In this document: piece by piece, positions 18,514-27,839 of the stretch
Numbering within the stretch: position 1 is the stretch's first letter
Layout of the letters: each line of letters opens with the position of its first letter
Source: Bifidobacterium vansinderenii
GTDB taxonomy: Bacteria > Actinomycetota > Actinomycetes > Actinomycetales > Bifidobacteriaceae
Length of the DNA stretch: 60,782 nucleotides
NCBI RefSeq assembly: GCF_002234915.1
Contig: NZ_NEWD01000019.1
Coordinates: 1-60,782, forward strand
Direction: 5' to 3'
Notes under the pieces: generated by a model
What the model saw: only the letters and a program-made list of their open reading frames with translations
What the model was told of the DNA's origin: nothing
The model's database searches: none
Program-made: the position numbers and the translations under genes

Positions 18514-20292
18514 TCACATCTTTTCGGGAGCAGTGACGCCGAGGAGGTCGAGGCCGTTGGCGATGACCTGCTTGGCGGCATCGTTGAGGCGCAGTCGGGC
18601 GGCGGCGCGGGCCGGCTCCGGGTTCTTGGCGATCTCGAGGGCGGCGCGCTCGGCCTCGGGCAGACGCTGTTCGGCGTCGGTCAGGGCCATCGGGGCCACG
18701 CGCTCGGCGGCATACCACTTGTGGTAGCGGCCGGCCAGATCCTCGAGGTAGTGGGCCACGCGGTGCGGCGCACGACCGTCGCCCGCGGTGGCGACCATGC
18801 TCGGGTACTGGGCGAGCGCGGCGATCAGATCGCCATCGGCCTCGGTGTCGAGCAGGGCCAGATCAGCACCGTCCACGGTCACGCCGGCGGCGGCCGCGTT
18901 ACGGTCCACGTTGCAGCTGCGGGCGTGCGCGTACTGCACGTAGTACACCGGGTTCTCGTTGGTGTGGCTGGCGAGCAGGTCGAGGTCGATGTCCACGCTC
19001 TGGTTGTAGTCGGTGCGAGCCAGCGAGTAGCGGGCGGCATCCACACCCACGGCCTCCACGAGGTCGTCGAGCGTCACGACGTTGCCGGCGCGCTTGGACA
19101 TGCGCACGGGCTTGCCGTCCTTCATCACGTTGACCAGCTGGCCGATGAGGATCTGCATGTTCTCGCCGGGCTTGTCGCCGAACGCGGCGCACATGGCCAT
19201 CATGCGGCCGATGTAGCCGTGGTGGTCGGCGCCGAGCATGTAGATGGCCACGTCGGCCGGGTTGAGGATGCGGTGACGCTTGTTGCGGTAGTAGGCGATG
19301 TCGGCGGCGAAGTACGCGGCGTTGCCGTCGGACTTGATGATCACGCGGTCCTTGTCGTCGCCGTGCTTGGTGGACGCGAACCAGGTGGCGCCGTCCTTCT
19401 CGTAGATGTCGCCGCGCTCGCGCAGCTCGGCGATGGCCTTCTCCACCTCGCCGTCGATGTACAGGCTGTTCTCGTGGAACCACACGTCGAAGTTCACGCG
19501 GAACTCCTTCATGGAGTCCTTGATCTCGTCGAACATCATCGGCACGGCGCGCTTGCGGAACTCCTCGCGCTGCACGGAATCGCCCTCGGCGCCGTCCTCG
19601 GCGGTCGTGCGCGGCAGGGAGAGCACGTCCACGCCGTCGGCCTTGGCCTCGTCGATCACGCGCTGGGCGATCTCGTCGATGTAGGCGCCCTTGTAGCCGT
19701 CGGCCGGAGTCTCTTCTCCGTGGGCAGCGGCCACGAGGGAACGGGCGAAGCGGTTGATCTGCTCGCCGTGGTCGTTGAAGTAGTATTCGCGCACCACCTT
19801 GGCGCCGTTGGCTTCAAGCACGCGGGCCATGGAGTCGCCGACGGCAGCCCAGCGGGTGCCTCCGATGTGGATCGGACCGGTGGGGTTGGCGGAGACGAAC
19901 TCGAGGTTGAGGGTCTTGCCGGCCAGGTGCTCGTTGCGGCCGAAGTCGGCGCCCTGCTCGAGCACGGTGTCGACCACGCCAGCGGCGGACGCGGAGTCGA
20001 GGGTGATGTTGATGAAGCCGGGGCCGGCGATCTCCACGGACTTGATGCCCGTGTTCTTCTCGAGTTCGGGAACGAACAGTTCGGCCAGATCGCGCGGCTT
20101 CATGCCGGCCTTCTTGGCCAGCTGCATGGCGATGTTGCTGGCCCAGTCACCGTGCGCGCGATCTTTCGGGCGCATGACGGTGATCTTCTCGATCGGGGGA
20201 ATCAGTTCGTCGGTCAGCTCGCCGGCGGTTCCGGCTGCGGCGAGGTCGTGTGCAATTGCGGAAATCAGTTCACTAAGCGCTTCAGGACTCAT
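18514..20292 (-). CDS. argS: Arginyl-tRNA synthetase
   Basis: Charges tRNA-Arg with arginine. The 592-residue class I synthetase has an N-terminal additional domain, the HIGH-type signature PIHIGGTRWAAVGD (last His replaced by Gly, as seen in actinobacterial enzymes), the VSANPTGP lead-in, and the KMSKS-like VRMSKRAGNVVTLDDL. The C-terminal DALR anticodon-binding domain contains NPVYYVQYAHAR and ends AKQVIANGLDLLGVTAPEKM. It heads the argS-lysA-hom-thrB block on the minus strand. A tRNA-Arg(CCG) gene lies 3 kb upstream. Confidence 0.97.
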   Translation of the reverse strand: MSPEALSELISAIAHDLAAAGTAGELTDELIPPIEKITVMRPKDRAHGDWASNIAMQLAKKAGMKPRDLAELFVPELEKNTGIKSVEIAGPGFINITLDSASAAGVVDTVLEQGADFGRNEHLAGKTLNLEFVSANPTGPIHIGGTRWAAVGDSMARVLEANGAKVVREYYFNDHGEQINRFARSLVAAAHGEETPADGYKGAYIDEIAQRVIDEAKADGVDVLSLPRTTAEDGAEGDSVQREEFRKRAVPMMFDEIKDSMKEFRVNFDVWFHENSLYIDGEVEKAIAELRERGDIYEKDGATWFASTKHGDDKDRVIIKSDGNAAYFAADIAYYRNKRHRILNPADVAIYMLGADHHGYIGRMMAMCAAFGDKPGENMQILIGQLVNVMKDGKPVRMSKRAGNVVTLDDLVEAVGVDAARYSLARTDYNQSVDIDLDLLASHTNENPVYYVQYAHARSCNVDRNAAAAGVTVDGADLALLDTEADGDLIAALAQYPSMVATAGDGRAPHRVAHYLEDLAGRYHKWYAAERVAPMALTDAEQRLPEAERAALEIAKNPEPARAAARLRLNDAAKQVIANGLDLLGVTAPEKM

Positions 20293-20342
20293 TCTTCAAA
20301 GTCTACCGAGGGCGCTGACCTTCCGGCTTCTTCGAAGCCTTC

Positions 20343-20389
20343 CGCTTCCCTCGAGAGGAAGCTGTCAGCCGATGGGTGACTGATGAGGT
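20343..20389. repeat. Dispersed hairpin repeat unit
   Basis: CTTCCCTCGAGAGGAAG, then TGTCA...TGAC and TGATGAGG: a diverged member of the family, just upstream of argS. Confidence 0.5.
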
Positions 20390-20463
20390 GCCCGACCGAT
20401 TCGTCACAAGATCGGGAAAAATATCTTCGCGCCCCCGAACGAGCAATGAGGCGCGAAGAAGAG

Positions 20464-20657
20464 CAATCTCCAAGTTCTGAAGTATTTTTTACGCATTACA
20501 GACACCAATCTCCAAGTTCTGAAGTGTCTACGACACGATTTCAAGGTAGATCCGTTGTGATTTCAACGGTCATATTACGAATATGCCAGATGATCACTTC
20601 AGAACTTCGAGATTGATGTCTGCAGGACCTTGAAATCACTTCAGAACTTGGAGATTG
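20464..20657. repeat. Four 20-bp elements in palindromic arrangement
   Basis: CAATCTCCAAGTTCTGAAGT occurs at 20464-20483 and 20506-20525. Its reverse complement occurs at 20596-20615 (one mismatch) and 20638-20657. Both pairs are spaced exactly 42 bp start to start, so the block is symmetric around 20560. The intervening DNA is AT-rich, and the word GATTTCAAGGT recurs in both halves. No ORF is credible here. Confidence 0.85.
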
Positions 20658-20694
20658 TCCAGCCGTCAGCCGCTTGGCTGGCGCCGTTCGCGAC

Positions 20695-22173
20695 TCAGAC
20701 CCGTCCAGCGGACTGCACGTCGCCGTGCCGCCTCCGCCACGCCTCGCGGGCGTAGTAGAACGCATAGCACAGGCCAACGAACGGGATCATGTAGTAGAGC
20801 GTGGACCGCTGCGAGTCGTCGAGCACCACGAGCACCAGCGCGAGCACGCACATCACGATGGCAGCCCACGGCACGAACGGATATCCGGGCGCACGGTATC
20901 CGAGCTCGTCAACGCTGTGCCCCTCGGCCGTCCACTGTCTGCGGAATCGGATCTGGCACACGGCCACCGACGCCCACACCACGATCGTCGCCAGTCCGGA
21001 GACCGCCACGAGCGCCAGGTACACGGTGCTGGCCGCCACCACGGACGACAGCAGAGCGAGCAGGCTGCCGGCCATGCTGAACATGACGGCGAACACGGGC
21101 ACGCCGCGGAAGTTGGTCTTGGCGAGCCCGACCGGGATCATACGCTCCTTGGCCAGCGACCACACCATGCGCGAGCACACGTACAGGCCGGAGTTGGCTG
21201 CGGACAGCACGGCGGTGAGCACCACGAAGTTCATCACGTCGCCGGCGAACGGCATGCCGATCGACTGGAACACGAGCACGAACGGGCTGGTGTCCACGCC
21301 GGACTTGTGCCACGGGATCAGCGCGGCCATCACGGCGATCGAACCGATGAAGAAGATGGCCAGACGCAGCACGGTGGTGTGCACGGCCTTGGGGATCGCC
21401 GCGCCGGGGTCGCGCGTCTCGCCGGCCGCCACGCCCACCACCTCAGTGCCGGAGAACGCGAACACCACGGTCAACAGTGTGGAGAAGATCGGCGCGATAC
21501 CGTTGGGGAACCAGCCGTCGGCGGTGAAGTTGCCGAACAGCGGCGCGGAGTCGTAGCCGGAGATCGGAATCGCCCCGAAAATGGCGAGCAGACCAATGAT
21601 GATGAATGCGACGATGGCGAACACCTTGATCGACGCGAACCAGAACTCGGATTCTCCGTACAGTCGCACGGACAGGATGTTCAGCGCGAACACCACAGCG
21701 ATGAAGATGGCGCTCCACATCCATGTGGGACTGCCGGGGAACCAGCGCTGCATAAGCAGGCCGGCCGCCGTGAATTCAGATGCGAGCGCCACCGCCCAGT
21801 TGAGCCAGTAGAGGATGGCAATGGTGAACGCAGTGCCGGGGCCAATGAACCGGTTGGCGTAGAGATGGAAGCTACCGGCGTACGGCATGGCCACAGACAG
21901 TTCGCCGAGGCACAGCATCACGAAGTAGACGAGGAGCGAGCCGATGCCGTAGGCGATGATCGCGCCAAGCGGGCCGGCCTGATGGATCGTGTATCCGGAG
22001 CTCAGGAACAGTCCGGTGCCGATCACGCCGCCGAGCGAGATCATGGTCAGGTGGCGGGATTCCATCTTGCGTTCAAGTCCGGTGGCTTCAGGCTCCTGCC
22101 CTGCCGTTGCGGACGCTGCCGTTGGTTCCAGTTCCGCGGTCGATGCGGTGAGGTGCTGCTCTTCTTTCGTCAC
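20695..22173 (-). CDS. Amino acid permease, AAT family of the APC superfamily
   Basis: A 492-residue cytoplasmic membrane protein with about 12 membrane helices. The N-terminal LTMISLGGVIGTGLFLSSGYTIHQAGP is the family's substrate-binding helix 1 signature, and FAFSGTEVVGVAAGETRDPGAAIPKAV is the conserved helix 6 region. Close relatives import lysine, arginine or S-methylmethionine by proton symport. lysA and argS next door hint at a basic amino acid, but they form separate transcription units. The ATG is at 22173 after GAAAGAAG. Confidence 0.88.
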   Translation of the reverse strand: MTKEEQHLTASTAELEPTAASATAGQEPEATGLERKMESRHLTMISLGGVIGTGLFLSSGYTIHQAGPLGAIIAYGIGSLLVYFVMLCLGELSVAMPYAGSFHLYANRFIGPGTAFTIAILYWLNWAVALASEFTAAGLLMQRWFPGSPTWMWSAIFIAVVFALNILSVRLYGESEFWFASIKVFAIVAFIIIGLLAIFGAIPISGYDSAPLFGNFTADGWFPNGIAPIFSTLLTVVFAFSGTEVVGVAAGETRDPGAAIPKAVHTTVLRLAIFFIGSIAVMAALIPWHKSGVDTSPFVLVFQSIGMPFAGDVMNFVVLTAVLSAANSGLYVCSRMVWSLAKERMIPVGLAKTNFRGVPVFAVMFSMAGSLLALLSSVVAASTVYLALVAVSGLATIVVWASVAVCQIRFRRQWTAEGHSVDELGYRAPGYPFVPWAAIVMCVLALVLVVLDDSQRSTLYYMIPFVGLCYAFYYAREAWRRRHGDVQSAGRV

Positions 22174-22270
22174 CCCAGAAGACTACCGCAACCCATCCAA
22201 AAACGGTAATCCGCCCAACCAAACCATCCGGTTCCACGGCTCGATCCCACGCGCGCCGACGTAATCGCAA

Positions 22271-22462
22271 TCACACCAATGCGGAGATACCGTACACCAG
22301 AAAGATCGCCACGAACGCGACCGTGGCCACGCCGCCCACCACGGCGAGCGCGAGCCCAAGCGGGTACACGGGAATCTTCGTCTTTGCGCGCATCAGCCGC
22401 ACTCCCAGCGTCAGCACTGCCGCTGCGATACATGCCAGCACGCCAATCAGTACAAGAAACAT
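22271..22462 (-). CDS. Small two-helix membrane protein
   Basis: 63 residues: one hydrophobic helix (FLVLIGVLACIAAAVLTLGV), a basic loop (RLMRAKTKIP), and a second helix (LGLALAVVGGVATVAFVAIFLVYG). The pattern implies an integral membrane protein. No family is recognised. It sits between the permease and ridA on the same strand. The start is supported only by fit; no strong ribosome binding site is seen. Confidence 0.55.
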   Translation of the reverse strand: MFLVLIGVLACIAAAVLTLGVRLMRAKTKIPVYPLGLALAVVGGVATVAFVAIFLVYGISALV

Positions 22463-22583
22463 GGTCGTATTGTATGCCGTTCGCGGCGGGTCAGACCGAC
22501 GTACCGGCCGGTGCCCCTACCGCGAACGATCAGTGAATCGTCATGAACGAACCGTGGAACGAACCGTCGTATGGAACGGCAGG

Positions 22584-22985
22584 TCACTCCGCGTCGTTGA
22601 GCACGGCGATGGCGTCGATCTCCACGAGCGCGCCCTTGGGGATGTTGTTGCCGCCGAACGCCACGCGGGCGGGCTTGACGGATCCGATGAACACCTTGGC
22701 GTACTCGCCGTCGATCTCCTTGAAGTCGTCGACGTTCTTCATGTAGATGGTGGCGCGCACGATGTTCTCGATGCCGCTGCCGGCCGCGTCGAGGATATGC
22801 TTGATGTTCTTCAGCGCCTGTGCGGTCTGTTCGCCGGCGGAGGGGCCCGCCAGTTCGCCGGTGTGCGGGTCGATGCCGAGCTGGCCAGAGACGAACACGA
22901 ATCCGTTCGCCTTCACCGCCTGGCTGTAGGCGCCGAGCGCGGCCGGTGCGTACGCGGTCGCGACCTCTTCAAGCTTGTCCACCAT
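22584..22985 (-). CDS. ridA: RidA-family enamine/imine deaminase
   Basis: RidA hydrolyses reactive 2-aminoacrylate-type enamines formed by PLP enzymes. The 133-residue protein has the family pattern: YSQAVKANGFVFVSGQLGIDP, the middle segment QALKNIKHILDAAGSGIENIVRATIYM, and KPARVAFGGNNIPKGALVEIDAIAV. That last segment includes the arginine which holds the substrate carboxylate. The ATG at 22985 follows AAGGAGGAC; an 8-codon extension is unlikely. It is a single gene between a small membrane protein and tRNA-Arg. Confidence 0.92.
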   Translation of the reverse strand: MVDKLEEVATAYAPAALGAYSQAVKANGFVFVSGQLGIDPHTGELAGPSAGEQTAQALKNIKHILDAAGSGIENIVRATIYMKNVDDFKEIDGEYAKVFIGSVKPARVAFGGNNIPKGALVEIDAIAVLNDAE

Positions 22986-23158
22986 GATGTCCTCCTTGAA
23001 CCATTTCAACCGTTGTCATGCCGCGTCGACGTCCCATCTGCCGTCGCGACTTGCCGACCATGGTAGCGCCCGAAGCGCCGCGGCCTGCGTTATCGCCCGA
23101 TATACGGCCACATACGCAAAAAGCCCGCTCCTCATTCCGAGGAAACGGACCTTATTCG

Positions 23159-23231
23159 TGGGCTCGATGGGGATCGAACCCACGACCTTCTGTTCCGGAG
23201 ACAGACGCTCTATCCACTGAGCTACGAACCC
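23159..23231 (-). tRNA. tRNA-Arg (anticodon CCG)
   Basis: Acceptor arms GGGTTCG and CGAGCCC pair with one T-G pair; the D arm is GCTCAGTGGATAGAGC; anticodon stem TCTGT/ACAGA encloses CTCCGGA with CCG at 34-36; the T arm has GTTCGATCC. The discriminator base is A and the CCA end is not encoded. A hairpin and CTTTTT tract follow on the minus strand near 23110-23140 as a terminator. Confidence 0.95.
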
Positions 23232-23366
23232 GAATCCCGCAATGGCATTACAGCCGTCCGCGGGCACTGGTGATTAGTTTACACGCGAGATGGACTTTGG
23301 GAGGGAAGGCGGGGAATTATTGGACCGTTGAACTTCAATCACGGCCTTAGGGCTCCCGGCGCCCGC

Positions 23367-23489
23367 CCCTCCCCTCAGTCTGCCTTCGGCAGCCAGCTCC
23401 CCTCCCCAGGAGGGGAGCCAGATTCCAAACCCGGCGTTCTCCCTCCCAGGGAGGGAGATGTCACTGCGCAGCAGTGACAGAGGGAGGGG
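23367..23489. repeat. Two opposed dispersed hairpin repeat units
   Basis: CCTCCCCTCAG...CTGCC/GGCAG...CTCCCCTCC-CCA-GGAGGGGAG (23367-23419), then CTCCCTCCCAGGGAGGGAG-TGTCACTGC-GCAGTGACA-GAGGGAGGG (23438-23489). They lie between tRNA-Arg and the ABC transporter. Confidence 0.75.
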
Positions 23490-23514
23490 CCAGCACCCGA
23501 TCACGGCTACGCGA

Positions 23515-24321
23515 TCACAGCACCTTGGACAGGAAGGAGCGCAGACGCGGGCTCTGCGGATTGCCGAAGACCTGCTCCGGGGTGCCTTCCTCCTCGATCA
23601 CGCCGGCGTCGGTGAAGATCACGCGCGTGGAGACCTCACGGGCGAACGCCATCTCGTGCGTGACGAGCAGCATGGTCATGCCCTTCTTGGCCAGATCGCG
23701 GATCACCTGCAGCACGTCTCCCACCATCTCCGGGTCGAGTGCGGATGTAGCCTCGTCGAACAGCATGATCTGCGGGTCCATGGCGAGCGATCGAGCGATG
23801 GCCACGCGCTGCTTCTGGCCGCCGGACAGCGATTCGGGATTGGCGTCGGCCTTCTCCTCGAGCCCCACCATGCGCAGCAGCTCGAGCGCGCGGGCGCGCG
23901 CCTTGTCGGCCGGCACCTTCTTGATGAGCGTGGGCGCCAGCGTGATGTTCTCCGCCACGGTCATGTTGGGGAACAGGTTGAAGTGCTGGAACACCATGCC
24001 GATGTGCTCGCGCGTCTTGTCGATGTTGGTCTTCGGATCGGCGATGTCGTCGCCGAGCACCACGATCGAGCCGGACGACGGGGTGTCGAGGCCGTTGAGG
24101 CAGCGCAGGAACGTGGACTTGCCGGCGCCGGACGGGCCGATGATCGAGATGACCTCGCCCGCATGCACCTGGCAGTTGATGCCCTTGAGCACCTCGTTGC
24201 CACCGAAGCTCTTGCGCAGGTCCTTCACGTCGATGACGACGTCGGACTTCTGCATGTCACCGTTCTTCACGGCATCGTTCTGCGTGTTGGTCGCGTTCGT
24301 CGCGTTGGTTGCTTCACTCAT
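23515..24321 (-). CDS. Polar amino acid ABC transporter, ATP-binding protein
   Basis: The 268-residue ATPase powers import by the fused protein encoded next to it. Visible motifs are Walker [10 protein letters not shown], the Q-loop in [17 protein letters not shown], the ABC signature [15 protein letters not shown], Walker [12 protein letters not shown] and the switch histidine in LLVTHEM. The sequence is of GlnQ/HisP type. About 25 Asn/Thr/Ala-rich residues precede the fold. The start overlaps the stop of the binding/permease gene by 4 bp (ATGA), indicating coupled translation. Confidence 0.93.
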   Translation of the reverse strand: MSEATNATNATNTQNDAVKNGDMQKSDVVIDVKDLRKSFGGNEVLKGINCQVHAGEVISIIGPSGAGKSTFLRCLNGLDTPSSGSIVVLGDDIADPKTNIDKTREHIGMVFQHFNLFPNMTVAENITLAPTLIKKVPADKARARALELLRMVGLEEKADANPESLSGGQKQRVAIARSLAMDPQIMLFDEATSALDPEMVGDVLQVIRDLAKKGMTMLLVTHEMAFAREVSTRVIFTDAGVIEEEGTPEQVFGNPQSPRLRSFLSKVL

Positions 24322-25871
24322 CGCTTGTTCATCCTCCGATCAACGATATTGGCGAGCCAGGTGAGCAGCGTGATAGCCACGAAGTAGATCACGCCGACCA
24401 TGAGCAGCGTCTCGGTGACGCGGAAATTGGCTGCGTAGATCTGCTGGGCCTGGTAGAGCAGTTCGCCGAAGCCGATGGCGAGCAGCAGCGAGGAGTCCTT
24501 GAGCATGATGACCAGCTGGTTGATGATGGCAGGGGTGCCGATCTTCACGGCCTGCGGCAGGATCACCTTGCGCATGGCCTGACCATAGTTGAGGCCGAGC
24601 GAGCGAGCGCCCTCCATCTGGCCCTTGTTCACGGATTCGATGGCGCCGCGCACGATCTCCACCAGGTAGGCTCCTGAGTTGAGCGACAGCGTGAGCGCGC
24701 CGGCCACCCAGATGTTGATGCTGTGGCCGATGAGCTGCGGGATGCCGAAGTAGAAGAAGAACGCCCACACCAGAATAGGCGTGCCGCGGAAGATGGCCAC
24801 GTACACGCGGGCGATCCACGCGAGCACCGGGTTGGGCGATACGCGCATCAGGCCGAGCACAATGCCCAGCACGAGCGCGATCACGAAGGAGATCGCGGTG
24901 ATGAGCAGCGTGTTCTTCAGACCGGTCATCAGCGCGGGGAACGAGTCCGCGGCCAGATCGATGAAGCTCTTCTTGGTGCTGGACGCGTTGGCGTTGGAGG
25001 CGGCACTGGAGGTGCTGTCCTCACCGAGGTACTTGGCGAGGATCTTGTCGTATTCGCCGGTTTCCTTCAGGTGGGCAAGTCCGGTGTTGAACGCGGCCAT
25101 CAGATCCTCGTTCTGGCCCTTGTTCACGGCGAAACCGTAGGATGCGCCGGGAACCTTGGGGGTGACGGTCTTCAGTCCGTTGCCCTGGGCGATGCCGTAG
25201 GCGAGCACCGGGTAGTCGTCGACCACGGCGGCCGCGTTGCCGGACTTGACCATTTCGTACATGGTGGCCGACTGGTCCACGGATTTGACGGTGTAGCCGT
25301 ACTTCTTCGCGTTCTTCTTGGCGAACGCCTCACCTTCGGCGCCCGTCTTGGCCACGACGGTCTTGCCCTTGAGATCCTCGTATCCCTTGATCTCGTCATT
25401 GTTCTTGGCGATGGCCATCTGCACGCCGGACTGGAAATACGGGTCGGAGAAGTCGTAGACGGCCTTGCGCTCGTCGGTGATCGACATGCCGGCGATCACG
25501 CCGTCGGCCTGACCGGACGACAGCGCCTGCAGGGCGGCGTTGAATCCGAGCGACTGAATTTCCACGGTAAAGCCCTGGTCCTTGGCGATGGCACGAAGCA
25601 TGTCCATGTCGATGCCGACCATCTGTCCGCTGGAATCACGGAATTCGAACGGTGCGAAAGTGGTATCGGTGGCAACCTTGAAGGTCTTGCCCTTGACTGC
25701 GGCCACGTTTTCGGTGCTGGCGGCCGTATCTTCGGCGGCGTTCGCCGTGGAAACTCCAAGGGAGCCAAGGCCGGCCACGCACAGCAGCAGGGCCAGCATC
25801 ATGCCGACCATCATCCGCCACTGCGAAGCGCGCCGCATCACGACGGCGCCGATCTTCTTCTCAATATGCAT
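24318..25871 (-). CDS. Amino acid ABC transporter, substrate-binding protein fused to permease
   Basis: One 517-residue polypeptide joins two usually separate subunits. After an N-terminal hydrophobic segment ([22 protein letters not shown]) comes a bacterial extracellular solute-binding family 3 domain ([29 protein letters not shown] to about residue 285). A Ser/Ala-rich linker then leads to a HisM-type permease domain with several helices and the coupling motif [25 protein letters not shown]. The ATG at 25871 follows AAAGGAG; the frame runs further upstream, but that would overlap the divergent CYTH gene. The binding domain is thus tethered at the outer membrane face. The substrate is probably glutamine, glutamate or another polar amino acid. 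Confidence 0.92.
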   Translation of the reverse strand: MHIEKKIGAVVMRRASQWRMMVGMMLALLLCVAGLGSLGVSTANAAEDTAASTENVAAVKGKTFKVATDTTFAPFEFRDSSGQMVGIDMDMLRAIAKDQGFTVEIQSLGFNAALQALSSGQADGVIAGMSITDERKAVYDFSDPYFQSGVQMAIAKNNDEIKGYEDLKGKTVVAKTGAEGEAFAKKNAKKYGYTVKSVDQSATMYEMVKSGNAAAVVDDYPVLAYGIAQGNGLKTVTPKVPGASYGFAVNKGQNEDLMAAFNTGLAHLKETGEYDKILAKYLGEDSTSSAASNANASSTKKSFIDLAADSFPALMTGLKNTLLITAISFVIALVLGIVLGLMRVSPNPVLAWIARVYVAIFRGTPILVWAFFFYFGIPQLIGHSINIWVAGALTLSLNSGAYLVEIVRGAIESVNKGQMEGARSLGLNYGQAMRKVILPQAVKIGTPAIINQLVIMLKDSSLLLAIGFGELLYQAQQIYAANFRVTETLLMVGVIYFVAITLLTWLANIVDRRMNKR

Positions 25872-26029
25872 AAGATTGAGCTCCTTTACAAAACGCCAAT
25901 AGTGTACACAATGGGCGGTTTCCATCCTGTTACCGGCAGTATTCCGTCGATTAAGACAGAGGTTGTCCTTGCGACAGCGTTTGCGCCGATCGGCTTTTCT
26001 TGCCTTTCGATTTTCGTTACGATGGTGCC

Positions 26030-26647
26030 ATGGTGGATGAATTCGAATATGAGCGTCGTTTCTACTGCCGTGAGTTTCCGAACGAGTGCGACGACGGCGA
26101 CGCGCCACTGCTGATGGTGCAGAGTTATTTCCTGCATCAGGATGGTTTTGCGCTGCGCTTGCGCGTGCAGGCGCGCGGCGTACGTGTGCCGATGGGCTCG
26201 CAGACGGATGGTCTGACCACGCTGATGCAGTATCGGGAGGCGTTCCGAGAGGCGTATATCACGGTGCTGGGCTCGCCGGTGAGCGGCACGCGATATGAGG
26301 CGGAACGGACAGTGGATGCCGATATCGCCGCGGAGATGATTTTGCGTGGCGGTACGCCGATCATCAAGAACCGGTACAGCGTGTGGATCGGCGAGGACGG
26401 ATGGAATATCGACGTGTTCGGCGCGAACAATGCCGGTCTGATCGTGGCGAAGGTGGAGCGATCGAGTCCGGTGACGAATCTGCTGATCCCCGGCTTCTGC
26501 ACGACCGAGGTGACCGACGATCACCGTTTCTACAACGATGGGCTCGCGTCACGGCCGTTCATCACCTGGCGGGATGATTTCCTCGCCAGTCTGGACCGCG
26601 ACGGAGCCCAATACTCTCAGCTTTTCGGCCAAAACCGCTACGAATAG
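26030..26647 (+). CDS. CYTH-domain protein (triphosphate tunnel metalloenzyme family)
   Basis: The 205-residue protein starts MVDEFEYERRFYC, matching the ExExK signature of CYTH enzymes with Arg for Lys. It continues with alternating charged strands: FALRLRVQARG, RYEAERTVDAD, NRYSVWIGEDGWNIDVFGANNAGLIVAKVE and ITWRDDFLASLDRD. That pattern is the eight-strand tunnel that binds triphosphates. Bacterial members are triphosphatases or rarely adenylate cyclases; simple tripolyphosphatase activity is likely. The ATG at 26030 places the motif at the N-terminus as usual; a TTG at 26000 in frame is less likely. It is divergent from the ABC genes. Confidence 0.8.
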   Translation: MVDEFEYERRFYCREFPNECDDGDAPLLMVQSYFLHQDGFALRLRVQARGVRVPMGSQTDGLTTLMQYREAFREAYITVLGSPVSGTRYEAERTVDADIAAEMILRGGTPIIKNRYSVWIGEDGWNIDVFGANNAGLIVAKVERSSPVTNLLIPGFCTTEVTDDHRFYNDGLASRPFITWRDDFLASLDRDGAQYSQLFGQNRYE

Positions 26648-26661
26648 ACCACTCTTCAAGT

Positions 26662-26790
26662 GCTCCCTCCACGGGAGGGAGCTGTCACACCAAACGGTGT
26701 GACTGAGGGAGGGATCGCGGACCGGCTGGTGTTCGATCCCTCCCTCTGTCATGACATTCGTCATGACATCTCCCTCCCCTGGAGGGAGAA
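26662..26790. repeat. Two opposed dispersed hairpin repeat units
   Basis: CTCCCTCCACGGGAGGGAG-CTGTCACAC-GTGTGACT-GAGGGAGGG (26662-26713), then CCCTCCCTCTGTCATGAC...GTCATGACA-CTCCCTCCCCTGGAGGGAG (26738-26790). They fill the convergent gap between the CYTH gene and the thioredoxin/TPR gene. Confidence 0.8.
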
Positions 26791-26802
26791 CAGAAGGACA
26801 CC

Positions 26803-27759
26803 TCAGTACATCAGCGTGGCGAGGCGCCTACGGGCGCGGGCCACACGCGGATCCTTTGCGTCCGGAATGGAGAAGTACTCGAGCAGACGCTTGCGCACCG
26901 GCTCCACGTCGGCCTTGTGACCGGCGAGGAAGTCGAGCAGACGATCGAACGCGTCCTGAATCTGCCCGCCGATCATATCGATGTCGGCCACAGCCAGCTG
27001 GGCCTCCACGTCATCCGGGGCCTCGGCGGCGGCGGCACGCACCACACGCACGTCGGCCGAGCCGGAACGGTCGAGCAGCAGGGCCTTGGCATGTTCACGG
27101 GCCGCGCGCACATCATGCGGATCGGCCTCCATGAGCTTGGCGTACTCAGCGGCAGCACCGGCGTAGTCGCCCTCCTGCGCCAGCTGATGAGCCTTGGCAT
27201 GCGATTCGGGGATGGCCTCGGTCTCCGGCGCGGCAGGAGCGCCATCGCCGGCGGCACCCTCCTGATACGGGGCAGTGCCGGTCACACCGGCCTGCTGGGC
27301 CATCTGGATGAGCTGCGGGATGAGCTGATCCACGATCTGATCGAGCTCGGCATCAGAGGGCACACCCTGCAGAATCGGCATCGGACGGCCACCGATCAGG
27401 CCGTAGAGCGCCGGAGCTCCCTGAGCCTGCAGCGCCTGTGCGATGGTCGGACTCTTGGCGATGTCGATGCGGGACAGCTGGATCTTGCCTTCGAGCTTGT
27501 TCACCGCCTCACCGAGCTTGCGGGCGATGCCGAAACAGCGGTCGTCGTCGGTCACCCACAGCAGCAGCAGGATCGGGAACGTGGCCGACGTCTGCACCAT
27601 GGCCTGGAAGGTGCTCTCATCGGTATCGATCACATAGCCGCCAGCCGCCGGAGCTCCCCCGGCCTGACCGGCCTCGGCATCCACCTTGTGCTTGAGGGCC
27701 TCGAGATCCACGGCCCCGGCCAACGACATTCCCGGATTGAACGGCTTCTTGTCCGCCAT
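26803..27759 (-). CDS. Thioredoxin-domain/TPR protein (YbbN-like co-chaperone)
   Basis: The 318-residue protein has a thioredoxin-like domain (about residues 40-150; PILLLLWVTDDDRCFGIARKLGEAV...IDIAKSPTIAQALQAQGAPALYGLIGGRP). The normal CxxC is reduced to a single cysteine, so redox activity is improbable. A C-terminal helical repeat region follows (AHQLAQEGDYAGAAAEYAKLMEADPHD...). This layout matches E. coli YbbN/CnoX and actinobacterial relatives, holdases that deliver clients to GroEL or DnaK. The ATG at 27759 follows AAGGAG. The function is taken from the family. Confidence 0.8.
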   Translation of the reverse strand: MADKKPFNPGMSLAGAVDLEALKHKVDAEAGQAGGAPAAGGYVIDTDESTFQAMVQTSATFPILLLLWVTDDDRCFGIARKLGEAVNKLEGKIQLSRIDIAKSPTIAQALQAQGAPALYGLIGGRPMPILQGVPSDAELDQIVDQLIPQLIQMAQQAGVTGTAPYQEGAAGDGAPAAPETEAIPESHAKAHQLAQEGDYAGAAAEYAKLMEADPHDVRAAREHAKALLLDRSGSADVRVVRAAAAEAPDDVEAQLAVADIDMIGGQIQDAFDRLLDFLAGHKADVEPVRKRLLEYFSIPDAKDPRVARARRRLATLMY

Positions 27760-27839
27760 CACTGCTCCTTTTTGCTATTCCCTATTACCGCTTTCGCCCC
27801 TGCCTGTCCGGCACGGGCATCTACCCGTAGTCTAGTGCT

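Noticed and set aside
20464-20657. Possible mini-CRISPR of 20-bp repeats
   Set aside because: Two of the four copies are inverted and the repeat is too short; symmetric operator or mobile-element ends fit better.
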